A stretch of DNA of 64,000 nt from Exiguobacterium sp. J17977 (GTDB lineage Bacteria; Bacillota; Bacilli; Exiguobacteriales; Exiguobacteriaceae): contig NZ_JAEQBB010000003.1 of the NCBI RefSeq assembly GCF_018616375.1, forward strand, positions 124,001 to 188,000, read 5' to 3'. Below the pieces are notes generated by a model. It made no database searches, was not told where the DNA came from, and saw nothing but the letters and a program-made list of their open reading frames with translations. Shown one piece after another: positions 32,996 to 40,925 of the stretch. Numbering within the stretch: position 1 is the stretch's first letter; every line of letters starts with the position of its first letter. The position numbers and the translations under genes were made by a program.

Positions 32996-33463
32996 ATGAA
33001 CTTAGGGAACACTCTCTCAATAATTGCTATAATTTTAGTAATTCCATTAGGGGTTATAACTAATTTAGTAACACCTAGAATTGTAAACTTTTATTCAAAT
33101 TACTCTGAAAGAAGTAGAGTAAAACGAGTTAGTAATTTAATGCATGAGTTGAACGAAAGAAGAAAACTAAAGGAAAATTTAAGCAAACTAATTTCATTTG
33201 GCTTAATTAGTGTTTTACGTATACTTTTATTATCAACTATATCGGCATTTTTTCTCTATCTATTCCAATATTTTTCACTAATATCTTCGCAATTACAGAA
33301 CGGTTTATTGCCAATGATTTATGCTATGAGTATGTTAATAAATTATTATATCGCGATATTAGCAACACGTGATTTTAAAGTTTTGAATCAAGTTTATGAA
33401 TTTGAAAAGTTCGAAGCTAAGCTTAAAAAAAATATTAATCGTCTTGAAAAAAATAAGAACTAG
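32996..33463 (+). CDS. Three-helix membrane protein next to the AT-rich ATPase
   Basis: 155 residues. Membrane helices at about 4-25 (LSIIAIILVIPLGVITNLV), 66-90 (FGLISVLRILLLSTISAFF) and 104-124 (LLPMIYAMSMLINYYIAIL), joined by basic, helical cytoplasmic stretches and a Lys-rich tail. Ribosome site AAAAGG is weak. No family recognised. It has the same low G+C as the ATPase and the pair is bracketed by terminators, so they travel together. It could be the membrane effector of a two-gene system; that is inference. Confidence 0.6.
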   Translation: MNLGNTLSIIAIILVIPLGVITNLVTPRIVNFYSNYSERSRVKRVSNLMHELNERRKLKENLSKLISFGLISVLRILLLSTISAFFLYLFQYFSLISSQLQNGLLPMIYAMSMLINYYIAILATRDFKVLNQVYEFEKFEAKLKKNINRLEKNKN

Positions 33464-33532
33464 CTAAAATATTCAAATTGAGAGAATGATACATTATTTA
33501 TCTAATTATTTTAATGAAAAATTCTAAAGAAA

Positions 33533-33576
33533 ATAGAGGTTGTTCCGACTCACGTCAGGACAACCCCTATTTTTTA
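33533..33576 (+). terminator. Terminator at the right end of the AT-rich pair
   Basis: GAGGTTGT with ACAACCCC as stem core, loop around CGACTCACGTCA, then TTTTTTATTTTT. May also serve the opposed ABC permease gene. Confidence 0.75.
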
Positions 33577-33640
33577 TTTTTTTGTTTAAATAGAGAGAAT
33601 TTCTTAATGCTTTCCCTCAAATCAAACGACTTTGTTTCAT

Positions 33641-36600
33641 TTACGGCACATCAATTTTAACGGTATACACTTTCGGCATGGCGCCACTTGAAGCATACAA
33701 GACGAGCGTTTTCTCTTTCTCTGGAACGAGGAAGACTAAATCGATTTCGGATTTCTCGCCTGCGAAATAGCGAAAACCGTTTTTGAACGCTTTTTTGTTG
33801 TGGTTGACCATATCGATTGGATTATATTTTTTCCCGTCTGGCGTGTACATGCGGAACCCGTTCGGTCGATAGTCCATAGTGCCACCATATCCATCATCCT
33901 CATGAAAGAGAGAGAGGGGCAGACTGACGAATCGTTTTCCAGCTTCCGGTTCGGTCCCATCCGGTGAGGCGAAGACAGGCTGTCCGACTTGGAATTCACG
34001 TTTCTTCATTTGTGGATCACCGATAAACGTTTGGAACGTACCGAGGTTCATGATTTTTTGGAGGTCATCTTCTTTTGGTGTGGTAGCTTTGGCTTCTTTC
34101 GGTTTATCCGCTTTTAAATCAGCTTGTTTCGCACCGGTCGTCTGTGCGGTCGGAGCTGGTGTCGTCTTCGCGTCTTCCGTCACCGGTTTGACTTCTGGTG
34201 ACGTGAAGACGAACAAGCTGATGATTCCGACGACGAGTGCCGTCGCGGTCGTCCCGAGCACGAGACGGAATCGTTTTTCGACTTTCTTCTGGTTGACGAC
34301 GTGCCCGCCGATAGCTTCCGCCGGTGTGATCCGGACGGCGCGTTCGGCAGGCAACAAGGCTCCGAGGACACCGGTGACGACCGGAATGAGGATGGTCGCG
34401 AACAAGAACGGTAACTCGGACGTCGGGAACTGTTGGTACATGACGGTGACGATGATGATGGTCACGGTCACGCCGAGCAGCCCGGCGAAGAAACCGGTCA
34501 ACGCGCCTTCCGTCAAGACGAGGCGACGGATGGACGTGTTCTGCCAACCGAGCGCTTTCAAGACAGCGAGCTGTGGCTTGCGCTCCGAGACGTTTTGCCA
34601 CATGATTTCAGTCGTCGTCAGCATCGCGATGAGTAACGCGACCCCCATGGCGACGTAATGCATTGTCCCGACTTCAAGGGCGACGAACTCGCCGATCCAT
34701 GTCGTATACAAGACGCCTTGAAGGCGGAATGTGACGAATAGGAAGAAACCGAACAGACTCGTCGGTAAGGCGATGGCGAGAATCGACAACGTCGTCCGCG
34801 GCCAATACGTCACGAGCTGGTTCAAACTCATGCCGACGCTCGAGCGAGAGCGGAGCAGGCGGCGCCCTTTCGATACTTCTCCTGACTGCATCGTCTCATA
34901 CGGTTTGATTTTCTGGACGAGTCGAATCGGGATGAGCGTCCCGAGCCAGTAAATCAACAGACCGGCCAAACCAATCAACAGGATGCGCGTAATCGACGTC
35001 GAGCCGGCTGCCGTCCAAAGGAATGTCCCGAGAATCATCCATGAGATGAGCGCGACCATCGAACCGAGAATCGTCGCTTCGAGGAACAACAGCTTCGACA
35101 GTTGGCTCGGCCGCCAACCGAGCGATAACAGAATGGCAAACTCTTTCTTCCGCGCGTACAGCATGATGATGTTCGAGCTGAATACGTACAGCATCGCGAC
35201 GAGGATGACGCTCGCGACGACGCCAGAGAAGCCGAGTTTCGCTTCTTGGAAAATCGTAATCGACGATCCGAGTTTAATCCATGGCTGTTGAATCCAGCCG
35301 AGCGCGCTCGAATCTTTGAGTCCAGGCAGATACGTCACGGCATACTGTGGAGACGAGCCGAGCGTGACGTCCGTGATGAGACCGGTCTTGTCTTCAATCT
35401 CTTTGGCGACCGCTTGAAGCTTCGCCTCACTCTCTTCGTTTAAGACGTCCACGCCTTTCACGTTGACGCGAATCGCAGAGATTGCTTTGTCGCCGGCGAT
35501 GGCGAATGCGGCGTCGAGTGTCGTCAACATCGAAGGTGGCTTTGTGAGAAAGCTGTACGGGTTGTTCGTCGGCTTGACGGTCGTCGGTGGGTTGACCGGC
35601 TCATCCTTCGAGTTCATGACCCATTCGGCACTGGCCGGGAAATACGTTTCCATCGGTAGTTCCGTCAGCGGGTCTTTCGACAGCTTTAGTTTCGAAGGGT
35701 CGAATAATCCGATGTAGTTATATCTCACTTTTGGTGCATCGTTGATGTCTTCCGCGTATAAATTAGACTTGCGATACATACTTTCTTGACCAAAAGCTAC
35801 ACGACCCTCAGCGAGGAACGGCTTGATTTGATACGAATATGGCCACCGTTTCGGGAACGGGCTCGTCACGCCTTCATAGACGAGTGGCGACGCCTTCTCC
35901 GCAATCCACGTATATTCCATGGTGAGACGAGGATCTTGTGGCTGCGGTTTCCCTTCTAAAATGTGTTTTGTGATATTGTCGTGCATTTGTTGCGCTGTAA
36001 AGTCGTATGAGGCGACTGTTGTCCCTTTCAAGCTATCTAGATACTCGTCTTTCCCTTTCTCGAGATAGGTTTGGATAAAGGCTTCTTGATCGCTTGTATC
36101 GACATCGATTTCTTCGATGGTGTAGTTGATCGAGGCATCGACGTAGTCTTTTGTACTCATCAAAATCGGGATTGTCGTGACTTCTTCATCGTAAGGCTCT
36201 GGGGCATCCTCTTCATTGAAGTAACGACTGAACTCTGTCGCTTGTACGGCATCGTCTAACCCGACGAGTTTCGCTTCGGCGACCGGGTCAATCCCGGCGA
36301 GCATGACATCGCTTCCGTAATCGAGTGGGAATTCTTCATACAGGGCGGTCGGACCGATGCCGATGTGGGTCGAATCGCCGTTCGGCATCCAGCCGACCCA
36401 AAAGTAGGCTTTCAAGTCTTGGAAGTCATTGATTTTTTCAATGCCCGTATCGATGAGTGTGTTCATCTTGAGGCGATAAAGACCAGCTTTATCAAACGTA
36501 TGCGTTTGGGTGAACGAACTCGAATAAGTCGAGCCAATCATCGCGATCGGTGCCGCGACATCGACGTCGGCAATCTGTTGAATCGTCTCATATTGCTCGC

Positions 36601-36865
36601 GCGTGATCCCGCCTTCGAGCCCGCTCATATAGTTCGGTTCGAGCAGATTCAAATCCTCGGTCACGCTGCGGCTGCCTTCCGGCCGGACGACGATGTGATA
36701 CGACGAGTCCCAACGTTTTTGGAGCTCGTTGACGACCGTCCCGTTGTTCGCCTGCGTCACACCGAGAAGATAACTGAGCCCGGTACTGACGATGAGCATC
36801 CCGACCATGAGCAGGATGAACCGTTCCTTATTCCGCCACCATGAGTTCCAGATGAACTTAAGCAT
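33641..36865 (-). CDS. Very large MacB/FtsX-type ABC transporter permease with extra C-terminal domain
   Basis: 1074 residues. First helix at about 15-38, then an unusually long extracytoplasmic region (about 40-545), three helices of the first FtsX core (about 550-655), two to four helices of the second core (about 700-850, TTEIMWQNVSERKPQLAVLKALGW), and a further helix (LVLGTTATALVVGIISLFV) before an outside tail of ~170 residues ending in beta-rich sequence. FtsX-core permeases with ATPases of the next gene's type expel peptides, antibiotics or lipids. The start overlaps the ATPase stop by 8 bases. The appended tail is unusual. Confidence 0.85.
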   Translation of the reverse strand: MLKFIWNSWWRNKERFILLMVGMLIVSTGLSYLLGVTQANNGTVVNELQKRWDSSYHIVVRPEGSRSVTEDLNLLEPNYMSGLEGGITREQYETIQQIADVDVAAPIAMIGSTYSSSFTQTHTFDKAGLYRLKMNTLIDTGIEKINDFQDLKAYFWVGWMPNGDSTHIGIGPTALYEEFPLDYGSDVMLAGIDPVAEAKLVGLDDAVQATEFSRYFNEEDAPEPYDEEVTTIPILMSTKDYVDASINYTIEEIDVDTSDQEAFIQTYLEKGKDEYLDSLKGTTVASYDFTAQQMHDNITKHILEGKPQPQDPRLTMEYTWIAEKASPLVYEGVTSPFPKRWPYSYQIKPFLAEGRVAFGQESMYRKSNLYAEDINDAPKVRYNYIGLFDPSKLKLSKDPLTELPMETYFPASAEWVMNSKDEPVNPPTTVKPTNNPYSFLTKPPSMLTTLDAAFAIAGDKAISAIRVNVKGVDVLNEESEAKLQAVAKEIEDKTGLITDVTLGSSPQYAVTYLPGLKDSSALGWIQQPWIKLGSSITIFQEAKLGFSGVVASVILVAMLYVFSSNIIMLYARKKEFAILLSLGWRPSQLSKLLFLEATILGSMVALISWMILGTFLWTAAGSTSITRILLIGLAGLLIYWLGTLIPIRLVQKIKPYETMQSGEVSKGRRLLRSRSSVGMSLNQLVTYWPRTTLSILAIALPTSLFGFFLFVTFRLQGVLYTTWIGEFVALEVGTMHYVAMGVALLIAMLTTTEIMWQNVSERKPQLAVLKALGWQNTSIRRLVLTEGALTGFFAGLLGVTVTIIIVTVMYQQFPTSELPFLFATILIPVVTGVLGALLPAERAVRITPAEAIGGHVVNQKKVEKRFRLVLGTTATALVVGIISLFVFTSPEVKPVTEDAKTTPAPTAQTTGAKQADLKADKPKEAKATTPKEDDLQKIMNLGTFQTFIGDPQMKKREFQVGQPVFASPDGTEPEAGKRFVSLPLSLFHEDDGYGGTMDYRPNGFRMYTPDGKKYNPIDMVNHNKKAFKNGFRYFAGEKSEIDLVFLVPEKEKTLVLYASSGAMPKVYTVKIDVP

Positions 36866-37550
36866 GATGGACGTCGCTCATGGCGACGACCTGCCCGTCG
36901 CGCATCTCGATTTTTCGGTTCGCCCGGTCGGCGAGCTCCGGGTCGTGCGTGACGAACAATACGCCACAGCCGTTGTCCCGATTCAGACGTGTCAACAAGT
37001 CGAAGATGATATCACCCGTATGGGTGTCGAGGTTCCCGGTCGGCTCATCCGCGAGTAGCCACTTCGGACGGTGGATGAGGGCGCGGGCGACGGCGACGCG
37101 TTGTTGCTGACCGCCGGACAGTTGCGACGGCAGTGAGTTCGCCTTGTCGCTCAAGCCGACTTCTTTCAACAGTTCGAGTGCACGTTGTTCGCCGTCATAA
37201 TCGACTTTCCGTCCGAACAGTGGTGCCATGACGTTCTCGAGCGCGGTCAACGTCGGGATCAAGTGGAACTGTTGGAAGATGAATCCGATGTTGTCGAAGC
37301 GGAAGTCGGCGAGCTGTTTTGCGGACAAGGTTGAGATCGGTTCGCCGTTGAATAAGAGTGTGCCGTCGGTCGGACGATCGAGCGTGCCAATCAAGCTGAG
37401 CAGTGTCGACTTACCCGAACCGGACGGACCGATAATCGAGATGAAATCGCCGTGGGTGAAGTGAAGGTTCACATCTTCGAGCGCGAGCGTCGCGATGTCG
37501 CCGTTATCAAACCGTTTCGTCAGGTGTTTGCATTCAAAATCATAGGCCAT
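36858..37550 (-). CDS. ABC transporter ATP-binding protein, MacB/LolD type
   Basis: ATG at 37550 follows AGAGGAAG; the frame is open further upstream without a site. 230 residues with Walker A GPSGSGKST, Q-loop FIFQQFHLIP, signature LSGGQQQRVAVARAL, Walker B WLLADEPTGNLD and H-loop VTHDPELADR. This sequence class powers FtsX-type permeases by mechanotransmission. It is the first gene of the two-gene exporter operon. No sensor kinase or response regulator pair adjoins, unlike BceAB-type antibiotic exporters. Confidence 0.94.
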   Translation of the reverse strand: MAYDFECKHLTKRFDNGDIATLALEDVNLHFTHGDFISIIGPSGSGKSTLLSLIGTLDRPTDGTLLFNGEPISTLSAKQLADFRFDNIGFIFQQFHLIPTLTALENVMAPLFGRKVDYDGEQRALELLKEVGLSDKANSLPSQLSGGQQQRVAVARALIHRPKWLLADEPTGNLDTHTGDIIFDLLTRLNRDNGCGVLFVTHDPELADRANRKIEMRDGQVVAMSDVHHA

Positions 37551-37759
37551 TGGAAGCTTCCTCTCTTGGTGGGATGAAATAGTCATTATTAAATATGTAA
37601 GAACACGTAATTTTCTGACTATTTATCATAGTGTAAAGGAAAAACTTTCCTGTTGAAAGCTGAGAAAATTTTCGTCTTGGTTTTGAGAGGAGTATGGGAC
37701 GGAATGGGGAAAAGAGTGTAAGAGAGATTACTGAGCCGGGTGGAAGGGGGATGTGATGA
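37551..37759. other. Intergenic region between the ABC exporter and the methyltransferase-like gene
   Basis: 209 bases separating divergent genes, so both promoters must lie here. No clear dyad or consensus promoter was found. Confidence 0.4.
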
Positions 37760-38329
37760 TTGAATGAAACACAGAAGGATATCAAGCTGGTGATTGGTGC
37801 CGGGGAATACAACAACAATCCAGGTTGGCTTCATACGCAAGAGGAAGAACTGAATGTGTGGGATGAGACGACGTGGCAACATCGATTCGAATCAAATTCA
37901 ATCATGGCGATTCTGGCTGAACACGTCTGGGAACACCTGACGTATGAAGAAGGAGTAGCGGCAGCGAGAATTTGTTTTACCTATTTGAAGCCTTCGGGCT
38001 ACATTCGCTGTGCAGTGCCGGATGGATATTTTCCGGATGAATCGTATCAAAACATTGTTCAAGTCGGCGGACCTGGTCCGAAAGACCATTCGGCCGCCAG
38101 TCACAAAATCGTTTATGCGTATCACACGATGATCGATTTGTTTGAAAGTGCGGGCTTTGAGGTTGACCTGCTTGAATACTGCGATGAGGACGGAACATTC
38201 CATCAACAGGATTGGGATGGAGTCGATGGCGTCATCTTTCGTTCCAAGAAGTACGATCCCCGAAACCAAGGGGAATGCCTTGCTTTCCCTTCACTCATCA
38301 TTGATGCGAGAAAGCCAGAGAATAGTTAA
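37760..38329 (+). CDS. Small SAM-methyltransferase-like protein
   Basis: 189 residues from TTG at 37760; AAGGGGG lies 9 bases upstream and a stop codon directly precedes in frame. It starts KLVIGAGEYNNNPGWLHT, a motif-I-like loop, then has EHVWEHLTYEEGVAAARICFTYLKPSGYIRCAVPDG, which is the class-I methyltransferase order of motif IV and post-IV. FESAGFEVDLLEYCDE would be the next strand. The glycine loop is degenerate. Substrate unknown. It stands beside accessory genes, not an evident pathway. Confidence 0.65.
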   Translation: MNETQKDIKLVIGAGEYNNNPGWLHTQEEELNVWDETTWQHRFESNSIMAILAEHVWEHLTYEEGVAAARICFTYLKPSGYIRCAVPDGYFPDESYQNIVQVGGPGPKDHSAASHKIVYAYHTMIDLFESAGFEVDLLEYCDEDGTFHQQDWDGVDGVIFRSKKYDPRNQGECLAFPSLIIDARKPENS

Positions 38330-38394
38330 TGGGACGTCTCAAATTGGGAAAAGAGATAAGGAAGCATGGAATTGAGTGAAGGGGAGTGGACACG

Positions 38395-38598
38395 ATGAAA
38401 CAGTTTGAAATTGAGTTCCATATGATCAACGATGAGGTGTTGACGCAAGTGGTGGAGGCGGAGAGTCGTTATGCGGCGCTCGAATCGATTTATCAGTCGT
38501 TCCGTCATGCGACGGACGGGTTCGTCCAGTTCGAGGACGAGTGGATCATCTTCCTCGACCATGTCGTCTATGTGAAGGCGTTTGAGATTGTGGAATGA
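38395..38598 (+). CDS. 67-residue protein of unknown function
   Basis: ATG at 38395, eight bases after AAGGGGAG; a GTG at 38386 is possible. The protein is compact and mixed alpha/beta (QFEIEFHMINDEVLTQVVEA, then SIYQSFRH and EDEWIIFLDHVVYVKAFEI). No family recognised. Codon use is like the host's. It is followed by a strong terminator shared with the opposed AIPR gene. Confidence 0.55.
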   Translation: MKQFEIEFHMINDEVLTQVVEAESRYAALESIYQSFRHATDGFVQFEDEWIIFLDHVVYVKAFEIVE

Positions 38599-38627
38599 GC
38601 ATAATAGTATTCAAATAATTAATTCAA

Positions 38628-38668
38628 TCAAAGAAACCAGAGAAGAAAATCTTTTCTGGTTTCTTTGA
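38628..38668. terminator. Bidirectional terminator between the 67-residue ORF and AIPR
   Basis: 14-bp perfect stem (38628-38641 with 38655-38668); convergent genes. Confidence 0.85.
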
Positions 38669-38687
38669 GAACTATCCATTGAGTTTT

Positions 38688-40490
38688 TTAATCCCTTTTT
38701 AAAAATGCTCCATAGTCGTATAAATCATTTTTATCCCGTGTTTTACTCAATTTTTTGGCAAAAGAGATGATGATATCGTTCTGGTACTTCTTATCAGTTT
38801 TAAAAAAATTACTGACGCTTGTTACGTTTTTTTCTGCAAATTGTATTCGATATTCGTTTTCTAAATGCTCAACAAAGAATTTAAGTAAATCTTTGATTTT
38901 TTGATCAATATCATCTTGGTCATAGTTAGATAAAAATTTTCCATATACAAAATCATCCCCATCAACAATTCCAGGATCAGATTTTAATGTGTTCATATCT
39001 ACATCGCTGTTAAGAATTCTATAAGCTAGCCCAAATAAAGCAAACAGAACGAATTTTCCATTATTAAAAACATTGGCTTGATTTGCATCAAACTCGTTAT
39101 CAATATCATTTTTAAATTCTTTTTGAATGATTGTAAAACGGTCATTTAATTTAATCAAATCAATCAAAAAATCTGCTTTATCTACATCCTTAGAATACTT
39201 TTTGTTAAAAATCTGCTTATAGAATTTATTATTGTTAAACAGAGCGTTTTTATTTGAGCGAGCAGTACCCGGTTTTTGATTTACAAATGAAAAAATCAAT
39301 TGAGCTAATTCATCGTTCTTTACTTTACTTGTCATCCCTCTAGGAATAATTTCGCCGCGTTTTATTTCAAGAAACACCTTTTTCGTTTTTAAAAGATTTT
39401 GCAAGGATCTCATTTCAGGAGCATTGGATTTCAAATCTTTAGGTTGAATAGGCTTTTGAGAATTAGTGGCTTCTGCTATGTTGTTAAAAAAATGTAACGA
39501 ATCTTCTAAAGATTTATTCGCACCATAAGATACTATTTTACACGGAATGTAAAACTCGTCTTTATTTGTTCCTTTATATTTTCCAATCAAAGTTGTAGTT
39601 TGACCACCATTCACAATTGAAAAATTATATAGCTTAATTTTATCTCCATCAATTGTAAAGTCTGTACAAGCGATTGTTAAGCCATTATTTAAGAACCAAA
39701 AATCTTGTCTATTATTATTTAACGAACGTGTAATCCCATCGTCTACATTTTTATTTCTGATGTATTTTCTTATATTTAAGTTGAACAGCCCTTTTTGATT
39801 ATATTTGTTATATAGGCTACTCACTGAACGTGAACTAACATTTACAAAAATACCTTCTAACTCTTCGTTAGAATATTCCAAATAGTTGCTTGCTTCATCA
39901 ATTTTGATGCTATCTTCTATAATTAAGTCATGTTGCAGTTGAAGCTTTTCAATCATTGCTTCTATTTGTATATCATTGAAAACAGTAATATAGGCAACTC
40001 TCTCCTCAATATTCATCAATCTATCTTTTACTTTATCTTCGTTCAATCGTGCGAAAGAAGAAAATACGACTTCGATATTACCTTCATTATCTTCTGATAA
40101 TCTATCTAGAGACTCTTGTAAAAGTTTTTGTACCTTGTTGTTGTATGATCCTGTGTGCCCATGCATAAAATTTTCAAGTGTATTAATGACTTTTGATATT
40201 TCTGAAACCGCATCTTGTGCGGAAGGCAACGAACTATACTTATTTTGAAAAAGTACAATTTTAGAATCATCTTCATCGAAGTAAATTGCATCTACTCCTC
40301 CATCATCTTTCCCATCAGTAATTAGTAACTTAATATCATGCCAGTTTTTTTGTAAATCAGCCTCCTTAAAAGAATAATATTGTAACATTAAAACATTAAA
40401 AGCTTGTTCCTCTGATAATTCTATCGAAGGTGAAGACGAAAGAGCAAATTCAATAATTTTATTAATTTCTGCCTGTATTATTGTACCCAT
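38688..40490 (-). CDS. AIPR-family protein (abortive infection phage resistance)
   Basis: 600 residues. AIPR-family sequences are visible in the middle: DFWFLNNGLTIACTDF, FSIVNGGQTTTLIGKYKG and FFNNIAEATNSQKPI. The N-terminus has a restriction-nuclease-like core, GGVDAIYFDEDD followed by VLFQNKYSS: D67 and Q82-x-K84 in a D...QxK pattern of the PD-(D/E)XK fold. It may cleave nucleic acid on phage infection; that is inference from family name and fold. It is strongly AT-rich (recent transfer), starts behind TTGGAGTG, and is divergent from the MazG-helicase operon. Confidence 0.82.
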   Translation of the reverse strand: MGTIIQAEINKIIEFALSSSPSIELSEEQAFNVLMLQYYSFKEADLQKNWHDIKLLITDGKDDGGVDAIYFDEDDSKIVLFQNKYSSLPSAQDAVSEISKVINTLENFMHGHTGSYNNKVQKLLQESLDRLSEDNEGNIEVVFSSFARLNEDKVKDRLMNIEERVAYITVFNDIQIEAMIEKLQLQHDLIIEDSIKIDEASNYLEYSNEELEGIFVNVSSRSVSSLYNKYNQKGLFNLNIRKYIRNKNVDDGITRSLNNNRQDFWFLNNGLTIACTDFTIDGDKIKLYNFSIVNGGQTTTLIGKYKGTNKDEFYIPCKIVSYGANKSLEDSLHFFNNIAEATNSQKPIQPKDLKSNAPEMRSLQNLLKTKKVFLEIKRGEIIPRGMTSKVKNDELAQLIFSFVNQKPGTARSNKNALFNNNKFYKQIFNKKYSKDVDKADFLIDLIKLNDRFTIIQKEFKNDIDNEFDANQANVFNNGKFVLFALFGLAYRILNSDVDMNTLKSDPGIVDGDDFVYGKFLSNYDQDDIDQKIKDLLKFFVEHLENEYRIQFAEKNVTSVSNFFKTDKKYQNDIIISFAKKLSKTRDKNDLYDYGAFLKRD

Positions 40491-40595
40491 TAAATCACTC
40501 CAAACTGTATATATGTGGGATAATAGTTAATATTGTATATGTAGTTGGTTATAAGATCTAGAAAAACAACTTTAAAAGGAGTTGGAAATAAATAT

Positions 40596-40925
40596 ATGAC
40601 AATCTATAACAAACTAATCCGCGACCGTATCCCTGAAATCATTCACGAAGCAGGGCAGATTCCTGTCGTCAAACACCTCAATCAAGCCGAACATTTCGAA
40701 CAGGCTCGCTTGAAACTCTATGAAGAAATCAAAGAGTACGAAGAGACGAACATCGATGAAGAATCGCTCGAAGAACTTGCTGACATTTTGGAACTCGTCT
40801 ATACGCTTGGAAAGATGCATGGTGCAAGTTTTGAAGAGTTGAATCGCATTCGTGAGGAAAAACGAGAGAAGCGGGGCGGGTTTGAAAAAGGTCTCTTCTT
40901 GGAACAGGTCCTTGACCATGAGTGA
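40596..40925 (+). CDS. MazG-like nucleoside triphosphate pyrophosphohydrolase
   Basis: ATG at 40596 is taken as start (MTIYNKLIRDRIPEIIHEAG); AAAAGGAG lies rather far upstream, 14 bases. 109 residues. Acidic metal-binding helices of the all-alpha NTP-pyrophosphatase fold are YEEIKEYEE and ESLEELADILELVYTL. It should hydrolyse NTPs or dNTPs to NMP and pyrophosphate. The helicase ATG overlaps its stop by 8 bases, so the two are translationally coupled. Pairing with a PLD-helicase suggests a joint defence or DNA-processing role, by inference. Confidence 0.82.
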   Translation: MTIYNKLIRDRIPEIIHEAGQIPVVKHLNQAEHFEQARLKLYEEIKEYEETNIDEESLEELADILELVYTLGKMHGASFEELNRIREEKREKRGGFEKGLFLEQVLDHE

